A stretch of DNA of 64,000 nt. Origin: Bacteroidota bacterium (GTDB taxonomy: Bacteria > Bacteroidota > Bacteroidia > Chitinophagales > Chitinophagaceae). The stretch spans positions 33,325 to 97,324 of the forward strand of contig JAIUNV010000005.1 of NCBI GenBank assembly GCA_020161435.1. Reading direction: 5' to 3'. This document shows, in pieces, positions 18,616-26,924 of the stretch. The position numbers and the translations under genes were made by a program. Within the stretch, counting starts at the first letter, position 1. Every line of letters starts with the position of its first letter. The notes below the pieces were generated by a model. That model ran no database searches and was not told where the DNA came from. It saw only the letters and a list, made by a program, of their open reading frames with translations.

Positions 18616-18655
18616 TGAGCCAATTAGTTGATGTATTCATTAGCTAATTGGCTCA
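18616..18655. terminator. Perfect 12-bp hairpin between convergent genes
   Basis: TGAGCCAATTAG and CTAATTGGCTCA pair perfectly around a 16-nt loop in the 73-bp gap between hppD and the beta-lactamase. The U-tract is poor, so it may be a bidirectional terminator or another dispersed palindrome. Confidence 0.55.
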
Positions 18656-18659
18656 TTTG

Positions 18660-19388
18660 CTAATGAGTTAATTGTTTTGCCATCCGTAATGAATGCTTCA
18701 GGCTGTGGGTGGTAGTGCCATCGCTATGGGTGATAACAATGTACTGAACGCCCTTGCATTTACGCTGCACATTTTTTAGTGTACTGTAGTAGGCAGCTGC
18801 GTTGGCATCACCCATGTAGCCCAGAGTTTCATTGTCGAGTCCTTTGATGAGGCAGCCGCCGTACAATAATTGAGCATCTTTAAACCATACCACAATATTA
18901 TCTGGTGTGTGGCCCTCGCCGGGGTAGTAGGTTTCAAAGCGGTGTTGCCCAATCGTAAACACTGTATCGCCAGCCATGAGATGCGATGCCTGCGGTTTGT
19001 TGTTTTTTCTGCTCCAGCCATCTGTTTGCACAGTGGTGTAGGTAGCTATGCCTTTGCTGTTGAAGTAATTAAGGCCGGCGGTTTTATCGCTATGCCAGTG
19101 CGTAGCAATACATATTACCACAGGTTGCTGATGCCGGGCCATGATACTGTCCAGCAGTGGCTGGCACTGGGTGCTGTCCCAAGGTGAATCGAGCAGCACC
19201 ACGCCTTTATTGGTTACCACATACATGCCATTGGCCGGAATGTATTTGCCTTCGTACAGGTTGTATGTGGTGTAGCTATAAAAATCGCCGGTGATGGATG
19301 TGATGCGGAGCGGGGCCTGCTGAGCCGCAACTTGTGTACTGCTTTGAGTTAGAAATAGCAGAACGGGAATTAATTTCAGAAATTTCAT
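18660..19388 (-). CDS. Subclass B1 metallo-beta-lactamase
   Basis: The 242-residue protein has a signal peptide (hydrophobic 5-20, cleavage near AAAQ). All B1 zinc ligands are present in order: His97, His99 and Asp101 in ATHWHSDKTAG; His160 in GEGHTPDNIVVW; Cys179 in YGGCLIK; His221 in YIVITHSDG. The Cys and its GGCLIK context separate it from subclasses B2 and B3, and the GxGHTxDNxVVWF block is that of flavobacterial enzymes such as BlaB, IND and CGB. The periplasmic protein probably hydrolyses beta-lactams, including carbapenems, but hydrolytic activity cannot be proved from the sequence. No mobile element is adjacent, so it is most likely an intrinsic chromosomal gene. Confidence 0.88.
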   Translation of the reverse strand: MKFLKLIPVLLFLTQSSTQVAAQQAPLRITSITGDFYSYTTYNLYEGKYIPANGMYVVTNKGVVLLDSPWDSTQCQPLLDSIMARHQQPVVICIATHWHSDKTAGLNYFNSKGIATYTTVQTDGWSRKNNKPQASHLMAGDTVFTIGQHRFETYYPGEGHTPDNIVVWFKDAQLLYGGCLIKGLDNETLGYMGDANAAAYYSTLKNVQRKCKGVQYIVITHSDGTTTHSLKHSLRMAKQLTH

Positions 19389-19409
19389 TTAAAGGAATTA
19401 AAAGTGAGA

Positions 19410-19571
19410 CTATTCGATGGTGCTTTTTTCCTCCTCTTCTTCAGGATTTCTATTACGACGAAGCAATTTTCTGATTTGATATTTCCTATTGTAAGTTTCA
19501 TCTAGTGCATAGGCTGGAACGAAACCGATAATCCAAAAGATCAGTGAAGAGAGTGTAGAAAAATCATACAT
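19410..19571 (-). CDS. Small membrane-protein ORF overlapping the upstream gene (53 aa)
   Basis: Starting at the ATG ending at 19571, this short frame encodes a hydrophobic segment (LIFWIIGFVPAYAL), then a basic stretch (KYQIRKLLRRNR) and an acidic tail ending EEEEEKSTIE. It overlaps the last 31 bp of the 137-residue gene in another frame. The C-terminus of the upstream protein ends abruptly inside a hydrophobic segment, so the two could be one protein split by a frameshift, or two translationally coupled genes. Function unknown. Confidence 0.45.
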   Translation of the reverse strand: MYDFSTLSSLIFWIIGFVPAYALDETYNRKYQIRKLLRRNRNPEEEEEKSTIE

Positions 19572-19954
19572 GGCACAACAAATCCTGAAAGCATAAATAC
19601 GATGAAACCAATGAGTGAATAATAGTTGGCTTGCAGGAGTTTTAATACATACCCATCATCTCTAAAGTTTTGTTTGAAAGGAAAATTGATCAATGGAATC
19701 CAGATAAAATAAAAAAGGTGTTTTTGTAAAATGGTTAAATCATCAGATATGTTTCGTTGAATGTAGCCTACAGCTTCGTCAACTAAATCTTCTTTATGTC
19801 CTTTAATATCCTCTTCACTAATTTTTCTTGAAGAAAGCTCTTGAAAAGCGATGGAGACAGCTAAATCTGAATAGTCAAACTTATTGTCAATTATTTCAAG
19901 CAGCTCCTTGGTGCTGAGTGCAGCGTATTTGGTTTTTAATTCTTCTGGTGACAT
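19541..19954 (-). CDS. Hypothetical protein with C-terminal membrane segments
   Basis: The 137-residue protein has a helical, charged N-terminal half (residues 1-75, beginning MSPEELKTKYAALSTKELLEI) and two hydrophobic segments at roughly 80-93 and 110-130. I recognise no family. The coding sequence is AT-rich compared with the flanking genes. It ends inside a third hydrophobic stretch, with an overlapping short ORF continuing in another frame (19410-19571). Confidence 0.55.
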   Translation of the reverse strand: MSPEELKTKYAALSTKELLEIIDNKFDYSDLAVSIAFQELSSRKISEEDIKGHKEDLVDEAVGYIQRNISDDLTILQKHLFYFIWIPLINFPFKQNFRDDGYVLKLLQANYYSLIGFIVFMLSGFVVPCMIFLHSLH

Positions 19955-20179
19955 TTATGAGACTTTGGTATTACTACTTGAATGAAATGAAAAGTTCTCC
20001 TGACGTATCAAATATAAACTTTTGGGTAAATGTTTCTTGCATGAATAATTCGATGCGAGCCTAATCTACGAATGATACAAGAAGGGCTTGTATTATCCAA
20101 TTTTACCATCTATCTAACTGCTGATGTACAAACATGACATCATTTTTTAAACCCTCAACCCAACAACAACAAGAAAAAA

Positions 20180-20674
20180 ATGCTTGCCATCTGTGGGATG
20201 GCCCTGCTGGCATTGGTTGCTTGTAAGCAACCAGCCACCAGCTCCGAAACGGCTACCGCACCTACGCCTGCTGCCATGCCCGATTTTCCTTATGCCATTG
20301 AACACCCCGACAACTGGGTACCCGGCAATCTGAACAATGTGGTGACCGTAATGAAAGGCCTGAAGGCTTGGGAAAACAACGATATCGACGGCTGCGTAGC
20401 CGAATTTGCCGACAGTGCGATGATCGAATTTGATGGGTTAGATGCCAAGATGGGGAAAGACAGTTTAAAAGCCTTTTTCGCCGGCGGAAGAGCCCAGTTT
20501 AAGTCCGTTCAAATTGTGATGAATGACTGGGAGTCCGTTATTTCAAAGGATAAAAAAGACGAGTATGTATCATTGTGGTACAAGCAAATTGTAACCGACA
20601 ACAATGGTAAGGTGGATTCATTTCAGGTGATGAACGATGCCAAAATTGAGAATGGAAAAAATACTCCTCAATGA
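20180..20674 (+). CDS. SnoaL-like/NTF2-fold lipoprotein, probable 3' frameshift
   Basis: The frame gives 164 residues: a signal with lipobox LALVACKQ (Cys15), a Pro/Ala/Thr linker, then an NTF2-like domain (WENNDIDGCVAEFADSAMIEFDG). The product is expected to be an envelope lipoprotein of unknown role. In this frame the protein stops after IENGKNTPQ. Removing one A from the six-A run at 20656-20661 instead continues as IENGKILLNEKIRRYG and stops at 20717, a better fit to the IENGKI...E+I ending I associate with these proteins. The shift may be a sequencing error, a real mutation or slippage. Confidence 0.7.
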   Translation: MLAICGMALLALVACKQPATSSETATAPTPAAMPDFPYAIEHPDNWVPGNLNNVVTVMKGLKAWENNDIDGCVAEFADSAMIEFDGLDAKMGKDSLKAFFAGGRAQFKSVQIVMNDWESVISKDKKDEYVSLWYKQIVTDNNGKVDSFQVMNDAKIENGKNTPQ

Positions 20675-20726
20675 AAAAATCAGGCGGTATGGTACCAGAA
20701 AATATACTCCTGTGTAACTGAAAAGC

Positions 20727-20759
20727 AAAAGGCGCTGAGCATTCCTCGGCGCCTTTTTA
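20727..20759 (+). terminator. Intrinsic terminator after the SnoaL-like lipoprotein
   Basis: AAAAGGCGC and GCGCCTTTT form a stem, extended inward by TGAG/CTCG pairing, and are followed by a T-run. It lies 10 nt after the corrected stop at 20717, which slightly favours the corrected reading frame. Confidence 0.85.
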
Positions 20760-20859
20760 TGTTGAAGACTTTGGATGTTTTTTTTAGTAAGCCATTACTT
20801 CTTTTTTCGATGCGGCAAAATGAATACCGCTGATGCAATTCTTTGAAACGCCACTTCAA

Positions 20860-21561
20860 TTACACTTTCACCCCAAACAAATAACCCACTACGGCCGACA
20901 GTACCATGGCAATGGTACCCCAGATGGTAATGCGTAATACCGATTTGAAAATGCCGGAGCCACCAGTTTTGGCAGCTATACTTCCCAAAACAAAGAGAAA
21001 TACAATGGTGAATCCGTACAACCAGTATTCCATGCCTTTTACCGGGGCAAACAATGCCACCAGCATGGGCATTACACCACCAACTGTAAATGCAGCGCCA
21101 GAAGCAAAGGCCGCCTGCAACGGATTGGCCTGGCTGATTTCATTGATGCCCAACTCATCCCGAACATGTGCCCCCAAAGCATCCGCTTCAGTAAGCTCTT
21201 TGGCTACCTGCAGAGCTGTTTCTTTTTTCAAACCCCGCCTTTCATAAATCTGTGCCAGTATCTGTAGTTCTTCTTCAGGCATTTCTTCCAGTTCTTTTTT
21301 CTCCCGTTCTATGTCGGCGTGTTCTATGTCGGTTTGCGAACTCACCGATACATACTCACCTGCCGCCATAGATAAAGCACCCGCCACCAAGCCGGCCACA
21401 GCTGCCAGCACAATTGGCTCCCGGCTATTGCTGGCTGCCGCTATACCAATGGCCAAACTGGAAATAGAAATGATGCCATCGTTGGCGCCGAGCACTGCTG
21501 CCCGCAACCAATTGCTGCGGTGGATATAATGACTGTCGAGGTAATTGTCGATGGTAAGCAT
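20860..21561 (-). CDS. VIT1/CCC1-family transporter
   Basis: Starting at ATG 21561 gives 233 residues (MLTIDNYLDSHYIHRSNWLRAAVLGANDGI). The N-terminal R(A)xxxGANDGIIS block, the EYVSVSSQTDIEHADIEREKKELE segment after the second helix, and about five hydrophobic helices are hallmarks of the VIT (DUF125) family. Members move Fe2+ and/or Mn2+ across membranes. The acidic cytosolic region between helices 2 and 3 is the metal-binding domain. A longer start at 21597 adds 12 hydrophobic residues and is less likely. Confidence 0.92.
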   Translation of the reverse strand: MLTIDNYLDSHYIHRSNWLRAAVLGANDGIISISSLAIGIAAASNSREPIVLAAVAGLVAGALSMAAGEYVSVSSQTDIEHADIEREKKELEEMPEEELQILAQIYERRGLKKETALQVAKELTEADALGAHVRDELGINEISQANPLQAAFASGAAFTVGGVMPMLVALFAPVKGMEYWLYGFTIVFLFVLGSIAAKTGGSGIFKSVLRITIWGTIAMVLSAVVGYLFGVKV

Positions 21562-21769
21562 AACAAAATCATTTACAAGAGAAAATGCCAATAACACTTT
21601 TACAATCGCATGAAGTTACGATAGCATGCCGGAAGAGGGGGTTGTATCATTTTTCCCCCGAGTTGCCAAAGCGGTGCAAAAGCCTGCTACCCGGTTGGCG
21701 ATTCCTGTAATTTTGCCCCGATATTTTCGTTTTGGTATGTCAAACGCAAACCGCATGCAGGGTGCAAGA

Positions 21770-22996
21770 ATGTTGAACAGACGTAAGGGATGGATGGCTG
21801 TAGTGTTGTGCACCGTTGTCACGCTGCTGTATGCCCAACCGCCACAGCAAAAAGATTTTCTTAGCTTTCAGAAATCGTTTAAGCGGGTAGGCCTGGCTTT
21901 CGAATCGAGAGAGGAAATGCTGCGCAAAGAGTTTGCTGCCAAAGGATTGACCTGGCCCGCCAAATACATGTACATCCGTTCTTTTAAGTACGATAGCCAA
22001 CTGGAAGTATGGGTAAAAGGCGATAAAAAAGAAAAGTACAGGCTGTTTAAAACCTATAAGGTTTGCGCCTTGGCGGGTGGCCTCGGGCCCAAACGCTACG
22101 AAGGTGATTATCAGGTGCCGGAGGGTTTTTATTACGTCAATGAGTTTCGCCCCAATAGTAGCTACCACCTGGCATTGGGGGTAAACTATCCCAACCCCAG
22201 CGACCGCATTTTGGCCGACCCGGTGAAACCCGGCGGCGATATTTATGTGCATGGCTCCTGTGTAACCGTGGGTTGCATTCCACTCACCGATGCATTGATT
22301 GAAGAGTTGTATGTGCTGGCGGCGTTCACCAAAAATGAAGGGCAGGATTACATTCCCATCCATGTAATGCCGGTGCTTTTTAAAAAAGACAAAAGCAAAG
22401 AACTGCTGGAAAAACAACTGGCGGCGCAGCCCGAATACAAGCCCATGGCGGGTATTATGGAAAAAGTGTATTACTACTTCAACACGCATAAGCAACTGCC
22501 CACCATAATGATTAACGCCAAGGGCGAATACATGATGGCGCAGGAGTTTACGATTCCGAAAAAAGTAATACCACCAAAGTTTAAAGAAAACACCGAACCC
22601 CGCCGCAGTGCTGCCCGTACCGTTACGTTTGGCGAAAACGATTTCTATCCCTACGTTAATACGCAGCCGAAGTTTCCAGGCGGCTTACCGGCCTTTCAAA
22701 AGTTCATTGATCAGCTGGCTGCTGAGCTGGCCGACTTCATGCCCGAAGAAGGCGCCAAACGCTTGTTTATTGATGTTGATTTTGTGGTGGATGCCAAGGG
22801 CAACGTGGTGAATGTAAAGCCCGGCAGCCGGGCCAACAATGAAATGAACAACCTCATCATTGACCGCTTTGAAGCCATGCCAGCATGGTCGCCTGCCTTG
22901 CGGCAGGATAAGGCTGTACCCATGAAACTGGTACAAAACATTATGGTAGAAGCCAAGCCCAAAGCTGCTGAGAAAGCAGAGGAAGAGGAAGAGTAA
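21770..22996 (+). CDS. L,D-transpeptidase (YkuD) with C-terminal TonB-C-like domain
   Basis: From ATG 21770 the protein has 408 residues and a signal peptide (hydrophobic 8-22). The YkuD catalytic motif is clear: HGSCVTVGCIPL, with His161 and catalytic Cys169, preceded by VPEGFYYVNEF. Such enzymes form 3-3 cross-links or attach proteins to peptidoglycan. The C-terminal part is different: from QPKFPGGLPAFQKFI (about residue 290) through VDFVVDAKGNVVNVKPG and FEAMPAWSPALRQDKAVP it follows the TonB C-terminal pattern common in Bacteroidota envelope proteins. The protein thus appears to be a fusion of a cell-wall enzyme with a TonB-C-type module. Family B repeats follow the gene. Confidence 0.88.
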   Translation: MLNRRKGWMAVVLCTVVTLLYAQPPQQKDFLSFQKSFKRVGLAFESREEMLRKEFAAKGLTWPAKYMYIRSFKYDSQLEVWVKGDKKEKYRLFKTYKVCALAGGLGPKRYEGDYQVPEGFYYVNEFRPNSSYHLALGVNYPNPSDRILADPVKPGGDIYVHGSCVTVGCIPLTDALIEELYVLAAFTKNEGQDYIPIHVMPVLFKKDKSKELLEKQLAAQPEYKPMAGIMEKVYYYFNTHKQLPTIMINAKGEYMMAQEFTIPKKVIPPKFKENTEPRRSAARTVTFGENDFYPYVNTQPKFPGGLPAFQKFIDQLAAELADFMPEEGAKRLFIDVDFVVDAKGNVVNVKPGSRANNEMNNLIIDRFEAMPAWSPALRQDKAVPMKLVQNIMVEAKPKAAEKAEEEEE

Positions 22997-23011
22997 GTTG
23001 GAAGGTTTGTA

Positions 23012-23083
23012 GGTTCTAGTGTTCACAAGTTCCAGAGTTCACAAGTTCCAGAGTTCACAAGATCCAGAGTTCCAGCGTTGAAC
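23012..23083. repeat. Family B tandem repeat (second array)
   Basis: Four copies of the unit GTTCACAAGTTCCAGA, the last ones degenerate, occupy the gap after the L,D-transpeptidase gene. The unit is shared with the array at 11801-11876. Confidence 0.85.
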
Positions 23084-23138
23084 TATTTTCTTCTTTCAGT
23101 CACTGTTTGGTATTGATGCAGCAAATAATTCTTCTTTT

Positions 23139-24398
23139 TTACAACACAAACTGCACCGTTTCTTTGGTTTGCTGCATGAGTATGGGTTGGTGTTCGCCAA
23201 GTATACCGGCAATAATGCTGTCGTTGTAATGACGAATGGTGGTCAGTGTCAAATCTTTTTGCAGCATCACATTCAGCCATGCCTCAGCCTTTGCAGCTAT
23301 GCGTTGCAGTTTTTCGTCGTTCTGATCGAAAATGGCCAGAAAACGAATGGCGCCGTTTTGCGTCAGGTTGGGTTTTATTTTTTCTTCTTCAAACAACTGG
23401 TACAACTGGCCCACAGAATGTTCACCAATAAAAGAGTAATCCCTCGACATAAACTCCAGCAATACCTGCTGTGTTTTCTTCACAATAATCGGCGGCAAAT
23501 CGTGGGCTCTTTTGCGGGTGATAACTGTGCCGGGCAGGCTGGCATCTAAAAAGCATTTTACCTGTAGCGGTATTTTCTTTTCGTACAGCGGCTTAATGGT
23601 TTTGGGGTGAATGACCTGTGCACCATAGTACGCCATCTCAATCACTTCTTCATAGCTCAGCTCATGTATGGGCATGGCATTCGGAAATTGTTTGGGGTCG
23701 GCGTTCATTACCGAAGGCACATCTTTCCAAATGGTTTGGCTTTCGGCATCGAGCATGTGGGCAAAAATGGCAGCAGAAAAATCGCTGCCTTCGCGGCCAA
23801 AAGTGGTGCTCTCATTATCAATAGTGCAGCCAATAAAGCCCTGCGTCACTACAAGTCCGTTACTCTTTAATAAGGGTTGCACCTGATGCTGTACTTGCAG
23901 CAGGCTGGCATCCCAGTCCAGTGTGGCTTCCCGAAAGTTGTTGTCGGTGCGAAACACATCCCGCACATCCATCCAGGTATTGGCAATCTTTTTTTCTTTC
24001 AGATAAAATGAAACCAATGTGCTGCTCAGCAGTTCGCCAATACACACCAGCTGATCGTAGTAGTAATCAAATTCCCGCACTGGCTTATCGTGTAGCAGCC
24101 ATTCTGCTTCGGTAAAAAAATCGTTGAGCTGTGCTACACATTCATGGTAGTGCAGCACCAGCAAATACTTGGCTGTGGTAAGGTGTTGTTGCTTTACCTG
24201 ATCAAACAATTGCAGGGCATCGGCATTGCGCTGTTCAAAAAAAGCCGCTGCTACTTTTTCCAGTGCATTGGTGGTTTTGCCCATGGCACTAATCACAATA
24301 ACTGAAGGCCGGGCTACGGCTGTGGCTATGATGTTGGCTACTTGTTTAAACCGCTCTACCGACTGCAAACTGGCGCCGCCAAATTTATGTACCTGCAT
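23139..24398 (-). CDS. lysC: Aspartate kinase
   Basis: ATG 24398 (MQVHKFGGASL) gives 419 residues. The KFGGAS motif at the N-terminus, FGREGSDFSAAIFAHML mid-protein and the KDVPSVMNADPKQFPNA substrate region define the amino-acid-kinase domain. A C-terminal ACT-type regulatory part follows from about residue 290, containing FIGEHSVGQLY. The enzyme phosphorylates aspartate, the first step toward lysine, methionine and threonine. No homoserine dehydrogenase domain is fused. The gene is divergent from fbp across a 269-bp region. Confidence 0.9.
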   Translation of the reverse strand: MQVHKFGGASLQSVERFKQVANIIATAVARPSVIVISAMGKTTNALEKVAAAFFEQRNADALQLFDQVKQQHLTTAKYLLVLHYHECVAQLNDFFTEAEWLLHDKPVREFDYYYDQLVCIGELLSSTLVSFYLKEKKIANTWMDVRDVFRTDNNFREATLDWDASLLQVQHQVQPLLKSNGLVVTQGFIGCTIDNESTTFGREGSDFSAAIFAHMLDAESQTIWKDVPSVMNADPKQFPNAMPIHELSYEEVIEMAYYGAQVIHPKTIKPLYEKKIPLQVKCFLDASLPGTVITRKRAHDLPPIIVKKTQQVLLEFMSRDYSFIGEHSVGQLYQLFEEEKIKPNLTQNGAIRFLAIFDQNDEKLQRIAAKAEAWLNVMLQKDLTLTTIRHYNDSIIAGILGEHQPILMQQTKETVQFVL

Positions 24399-24667
24399 GA
24401 TGTTGATATCCGTTGACTGTAAAAATGAAAATAGCAAAAACTTGCGGCAAATGTACAGGCTTGCAGCCACTGTGCTGTGTGTGCTGTACACATTAAAACA
24501 GGAAATGTGCAGACCGAAACTGCATGAAAGTTATTCAGGTCATTTCCCCTTATTTTGTGTTCCTCGGTTATGCGATGCTTGCACGTTTATCGGATAGTAA
24601 GTGTTGCATCCATTTTACGTTTCACAGATTGTTTTGCCATTAAATACTGCCAAAAAAAAATACAGCT

Positions 24668-25684
24668 ATGATTAATTCCCGCAAACTCATGACGCTTGAT
24701 GAATACACCATTCAGGAACTGCGCAATTTTCCGCAGGCCACGGGTGAATTGAGTGGTTTGTTGCGGAGCATTGGGCTGGCGTGTAAGCGCATCAATGCCG
24801 AAGTAAACCGTGCAGGACTGGCCGATATTTTAGGGGCGCTGGGTGTAGAAAACGTGCAGGGCGAAGAAGTACAGAAACTCGATGATTTTGCCAACAATGC
24901 CCTCATTGAAATGCTCAACCATAGTATTTTTTGTGCTGGTGTAGGCAGCGAAGAAAATGATGACATTGTGGTGTTCAACGATGCCATCAGCAACAACAGC
25001 AAGTATGTGCTGCTCATGGACCCGCTGGATGGTAGCGGCAATATTGATGTGAACGTGAACATTGGTACCATCTTCTCCATTTTCAAACGGGTATCGCCAC
25101 TGGGCCAGCCTGTTACGCTGGAAGATTTTTTGCAGCCGGGCAATAAAATGGTGGCCGCCGGCTATGTTATTTATGGTAGCAGCACCATGCTGGTGTATGC
25201 CACCCGCCGCGGTGTCAATGGCTTTACCCTCGATCCTCGCATTGGCGAGTTTTGCCTCAGCCATCCCAACATGCAGTGCCCGCCACAAGGGGTGTTTTAC
25301 AGTGCCAACTATGGCAACTACGGCAAGTTTAGCCCCGGTGTACAGGAATACCTCAAACGTTGCGAAAACAAAACCGCAGCTGAGGGTGGCCCATATACAG
25401 AACGCTACATCGGTTGCATGGTGGCCGACATTCACCGAAACCTCATCAAAGGCGGCATCTTTATGTATCCCGGCACCAGCAACAAGCCACAGGGCAAGCT
25501 GCGGTTGTTGTACGAATGCAATCCGCTGGCCTTTATTGTACACCTTGCCGGTGGTATGGCCAGCAACGGGGTAGAGCCCATTCTCGATATCAAACCATCT
25601 TCATTGCACCAGCGCATGCCCCTCTTCATTGGCAGTAAACTCATGATGGAAGAACTGCTGCAGTGCCTGAAAGAGAAAGGGTAG
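24668..25684 (+). CDS. fbp: Class I fructose-1,6-bisphosphatase
   Basis: The 338-residue cytosolic enzyme removes the C1 phosphate of fructose-1,6-bisphosphate in gluconeogenesis. The metal-binding loop [22 protein letters not shown] is intact (around residues 116-137), and the C-terminal signature [20 protein letters not shown] is present. A GSEEND segment at about residue 95 supplies further metal ligands. Length is typical. Repeats follow the stop. Confidence 0.97.
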   Translation: MINSRKLMTLDEYTIQELRNFPQATGELSGLLRSIGLACKRINAEVNRAGLADILGALGVENVQGEEVQKLDDFANNALIEMLNHSIFCAGVGSEENDDIVVFNDAISNNSKYVLLMDPLDGSGNIDVNVNIGTIFSIFKRVSPLGQPVTLEDFLQPGNKMVAAGYVIYGSSTMLVYATRRGVNGFTLDPRIGEFCLSHPNMQCPPQGVFYSANYGNYGKFSPGVQEYLKRCENKTAAEGGPYTERYIGCMVADIHRNLIKGGIFMYPGTSNKPQGKLRLLYECNPLAFIVHLAGGMASNGVEPILDIKPSSLHQRMPLFIGSKLMMEELLQCLKEKG

Positions 25685-25695
25685 AAGTTACTGTT

Positions 25696-25948
25696 GCAGG
25701 CCTCCCGGCCTGTGACGCCTCGTTACTCTGTTAAGAATAGAAACCACTTCAAATGATTGCCGCCCTTTCAGGGCTTTGATAATAATACTGTTGAATGTTC
25801 CACGGGCTACAACCGTGGCTAAGTTATTGCCGCCCTTTCAGGGCTTATCGTTCATCATTCCATGCCATCTGTGCATCTGTGGCTAAATTACGTTGACATA
25901 AAGGGGCACATTTTTAGTAACTCTCCTGTCACAGGCCGGGAGGCCTGC
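25696..25948. repeat. Inverted repeat pair enclosing two 21-bp direct repeats
   Basis: A 21-bp sequence at 25696-25716 (core GCAGGCCTCCCGGCCTG, itself a hairpin) recurs exactly inverted at 25928-25948. Between them an exact 21-bp repeat (core CGCCCTTTCAGGGC) occurs at 25756-25776 and 25826-25846, with a CCACGGGCTACAACCGTGG hairpin between. The gap 25685-26127 holds no gene; its right part has the family J block. Confidence 0.85.
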
Positions 25949-25973
25949 GACAGTTAGGGAAGAAAAGATCCTT

Positions 25974-26024
25974 GCAAATCCGTATTCATCTGTGCAAATC
26001 CGCGTCCCCTCTATGCGTCCCAAC
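25974..26024. repeat. Family J dispersed repeat (AAATCCGCGTCCC)
   Basis: GCAAATCCGTATTC, then TGTGCAAATCCGCGTCCC and a CTATGCGTCCC tail form the inverse orientation of the block at 10575-10614. Confidence 0.5.
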
Positions 26025-26127
26025 AAATCCTTATCCCATCAAACCCGCATGCCGCTTTTTCCCTATTTTGCAGCGGTCGCTTGGCGCAGTAGTTCACTGG
26101 CTGAAGTGTACCACTCGTTTCCCATTT

Positions 26128-26886
26128 ATGCGTACCATCATTTCCGTTGCCAACCTTTCCAAATCGTACGGCAGTTTTGAAGCCGTCAAGGGTATTTCAT
26201 TCGATGTACAGGAAGGCGAAATTTTTGGCTTGCTGGGCCCCAATGGTGCCGGCAAAAGCACCACCCTCGAAATCATGGAAACACTGCGCCCCAAAACCGG
26301 CGGCAAGGTGATGATTGATGGCTTCGACCTGGATGCACAGCCCAACGAAATCAAAAAAATTATTGGCGTACAACTGCAAACCAGCGGCTTTTATCCTGGC
26401 CTCAACCTTACGGAATTGGTAGAAATGTTTGCCGGTCTCTACAACCAAAAAGTAGACCCCATAACCTTACTTACCGAGGTAAACCTGCAAGACAAAGCCA
26501 AGGCTAAATACAAGGAGCTGAGTGGTGGACAAAAGCAACGATTTTCCATTGCCACCACACTCATCAATAAGCCCCGCATTATTTTTTTAGATGAGCCCAC
26601 CACCGGCCTCGATCCGCAGGCCCGCCGCAACCTGTGGGATCTGGTAAAGCGCATCCGCAGCGAAGGCACCACGGTCATCATCACCACGCATTACATGGAC
26701 GAAGCCGAAGTGCTTTGCGACCGCGTAGCCATTATGGATGCGGGTACCATCATTGCCATCGATTCGCCCGATGCCATGATTGATAAACTGGTAGACTCTG
26801 GTTTTGAACGCATCCGCGAAGTGAAAAAAGCCAACCTCGAAGATGTGTTCATTCAACTCACCGGCCATGCCCTGCGGGAAGACTAA
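26128..26886 (+). CDS. ABC transporter ATP-binding protein
   Basis: ATG 26128 (MRTIISVANLSKSYG) gives 252 residues; an upstream in-frame extension to 25972 runs through repeat sequence and is rejected. Walker A is GPNGAGKS at 37-44, the signature is LSGGQKQRF, and Walker B is IIFLDEPTTGLD with a downstream TTHYMDEAE switch. The short single ATPase with a DrrA/CcmA-like layout suggests an ABC-2 type exporter. No permease gene lies next to it, so its membrane partner is encoded elsewhere. The next gene begins 38 bp downstream. Confidence 0.93.
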   Translation: MRTIISVANLSKSYGSFEAVKGISFDVQEGEIFGLLGPNGAGKSTTLEIMETLRPKTGGKVMIDGFDLDAQPNEIKKIIGVQLQTSGFYPGLNLTELVEMFAGLYNQKVDPITLLTEVNLQDKAKAKYKELSGGQKQRFSIATTLINKPRIIFLDEPTTGLDPQARRNLWDLVKRIRSEGTTVIITTHYMDEAEVLCDRVAIMDAGTIIAIDSPDAMIDKLVDSGFERIREVKKANLEDVFIQLTGHALRED

Positions 26887-26924
26887 CACAACACAAATAC
26901 ACAACCGATAATTTAAATACCACA

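Noticed and set aside
18660..19388. Beta-lactamase gene as part of an acquired resistance element
   Set aside because: No integrase, transposase or IS end is nearby and composition matches the neighbours.
26080..26127. tRNA-like GC-rich segment before the ABC ATPase
   Set aside because: No acceptor-stem pairing or TTCGANNC loop could be assembled; no tRNA was found anywhere in the window.
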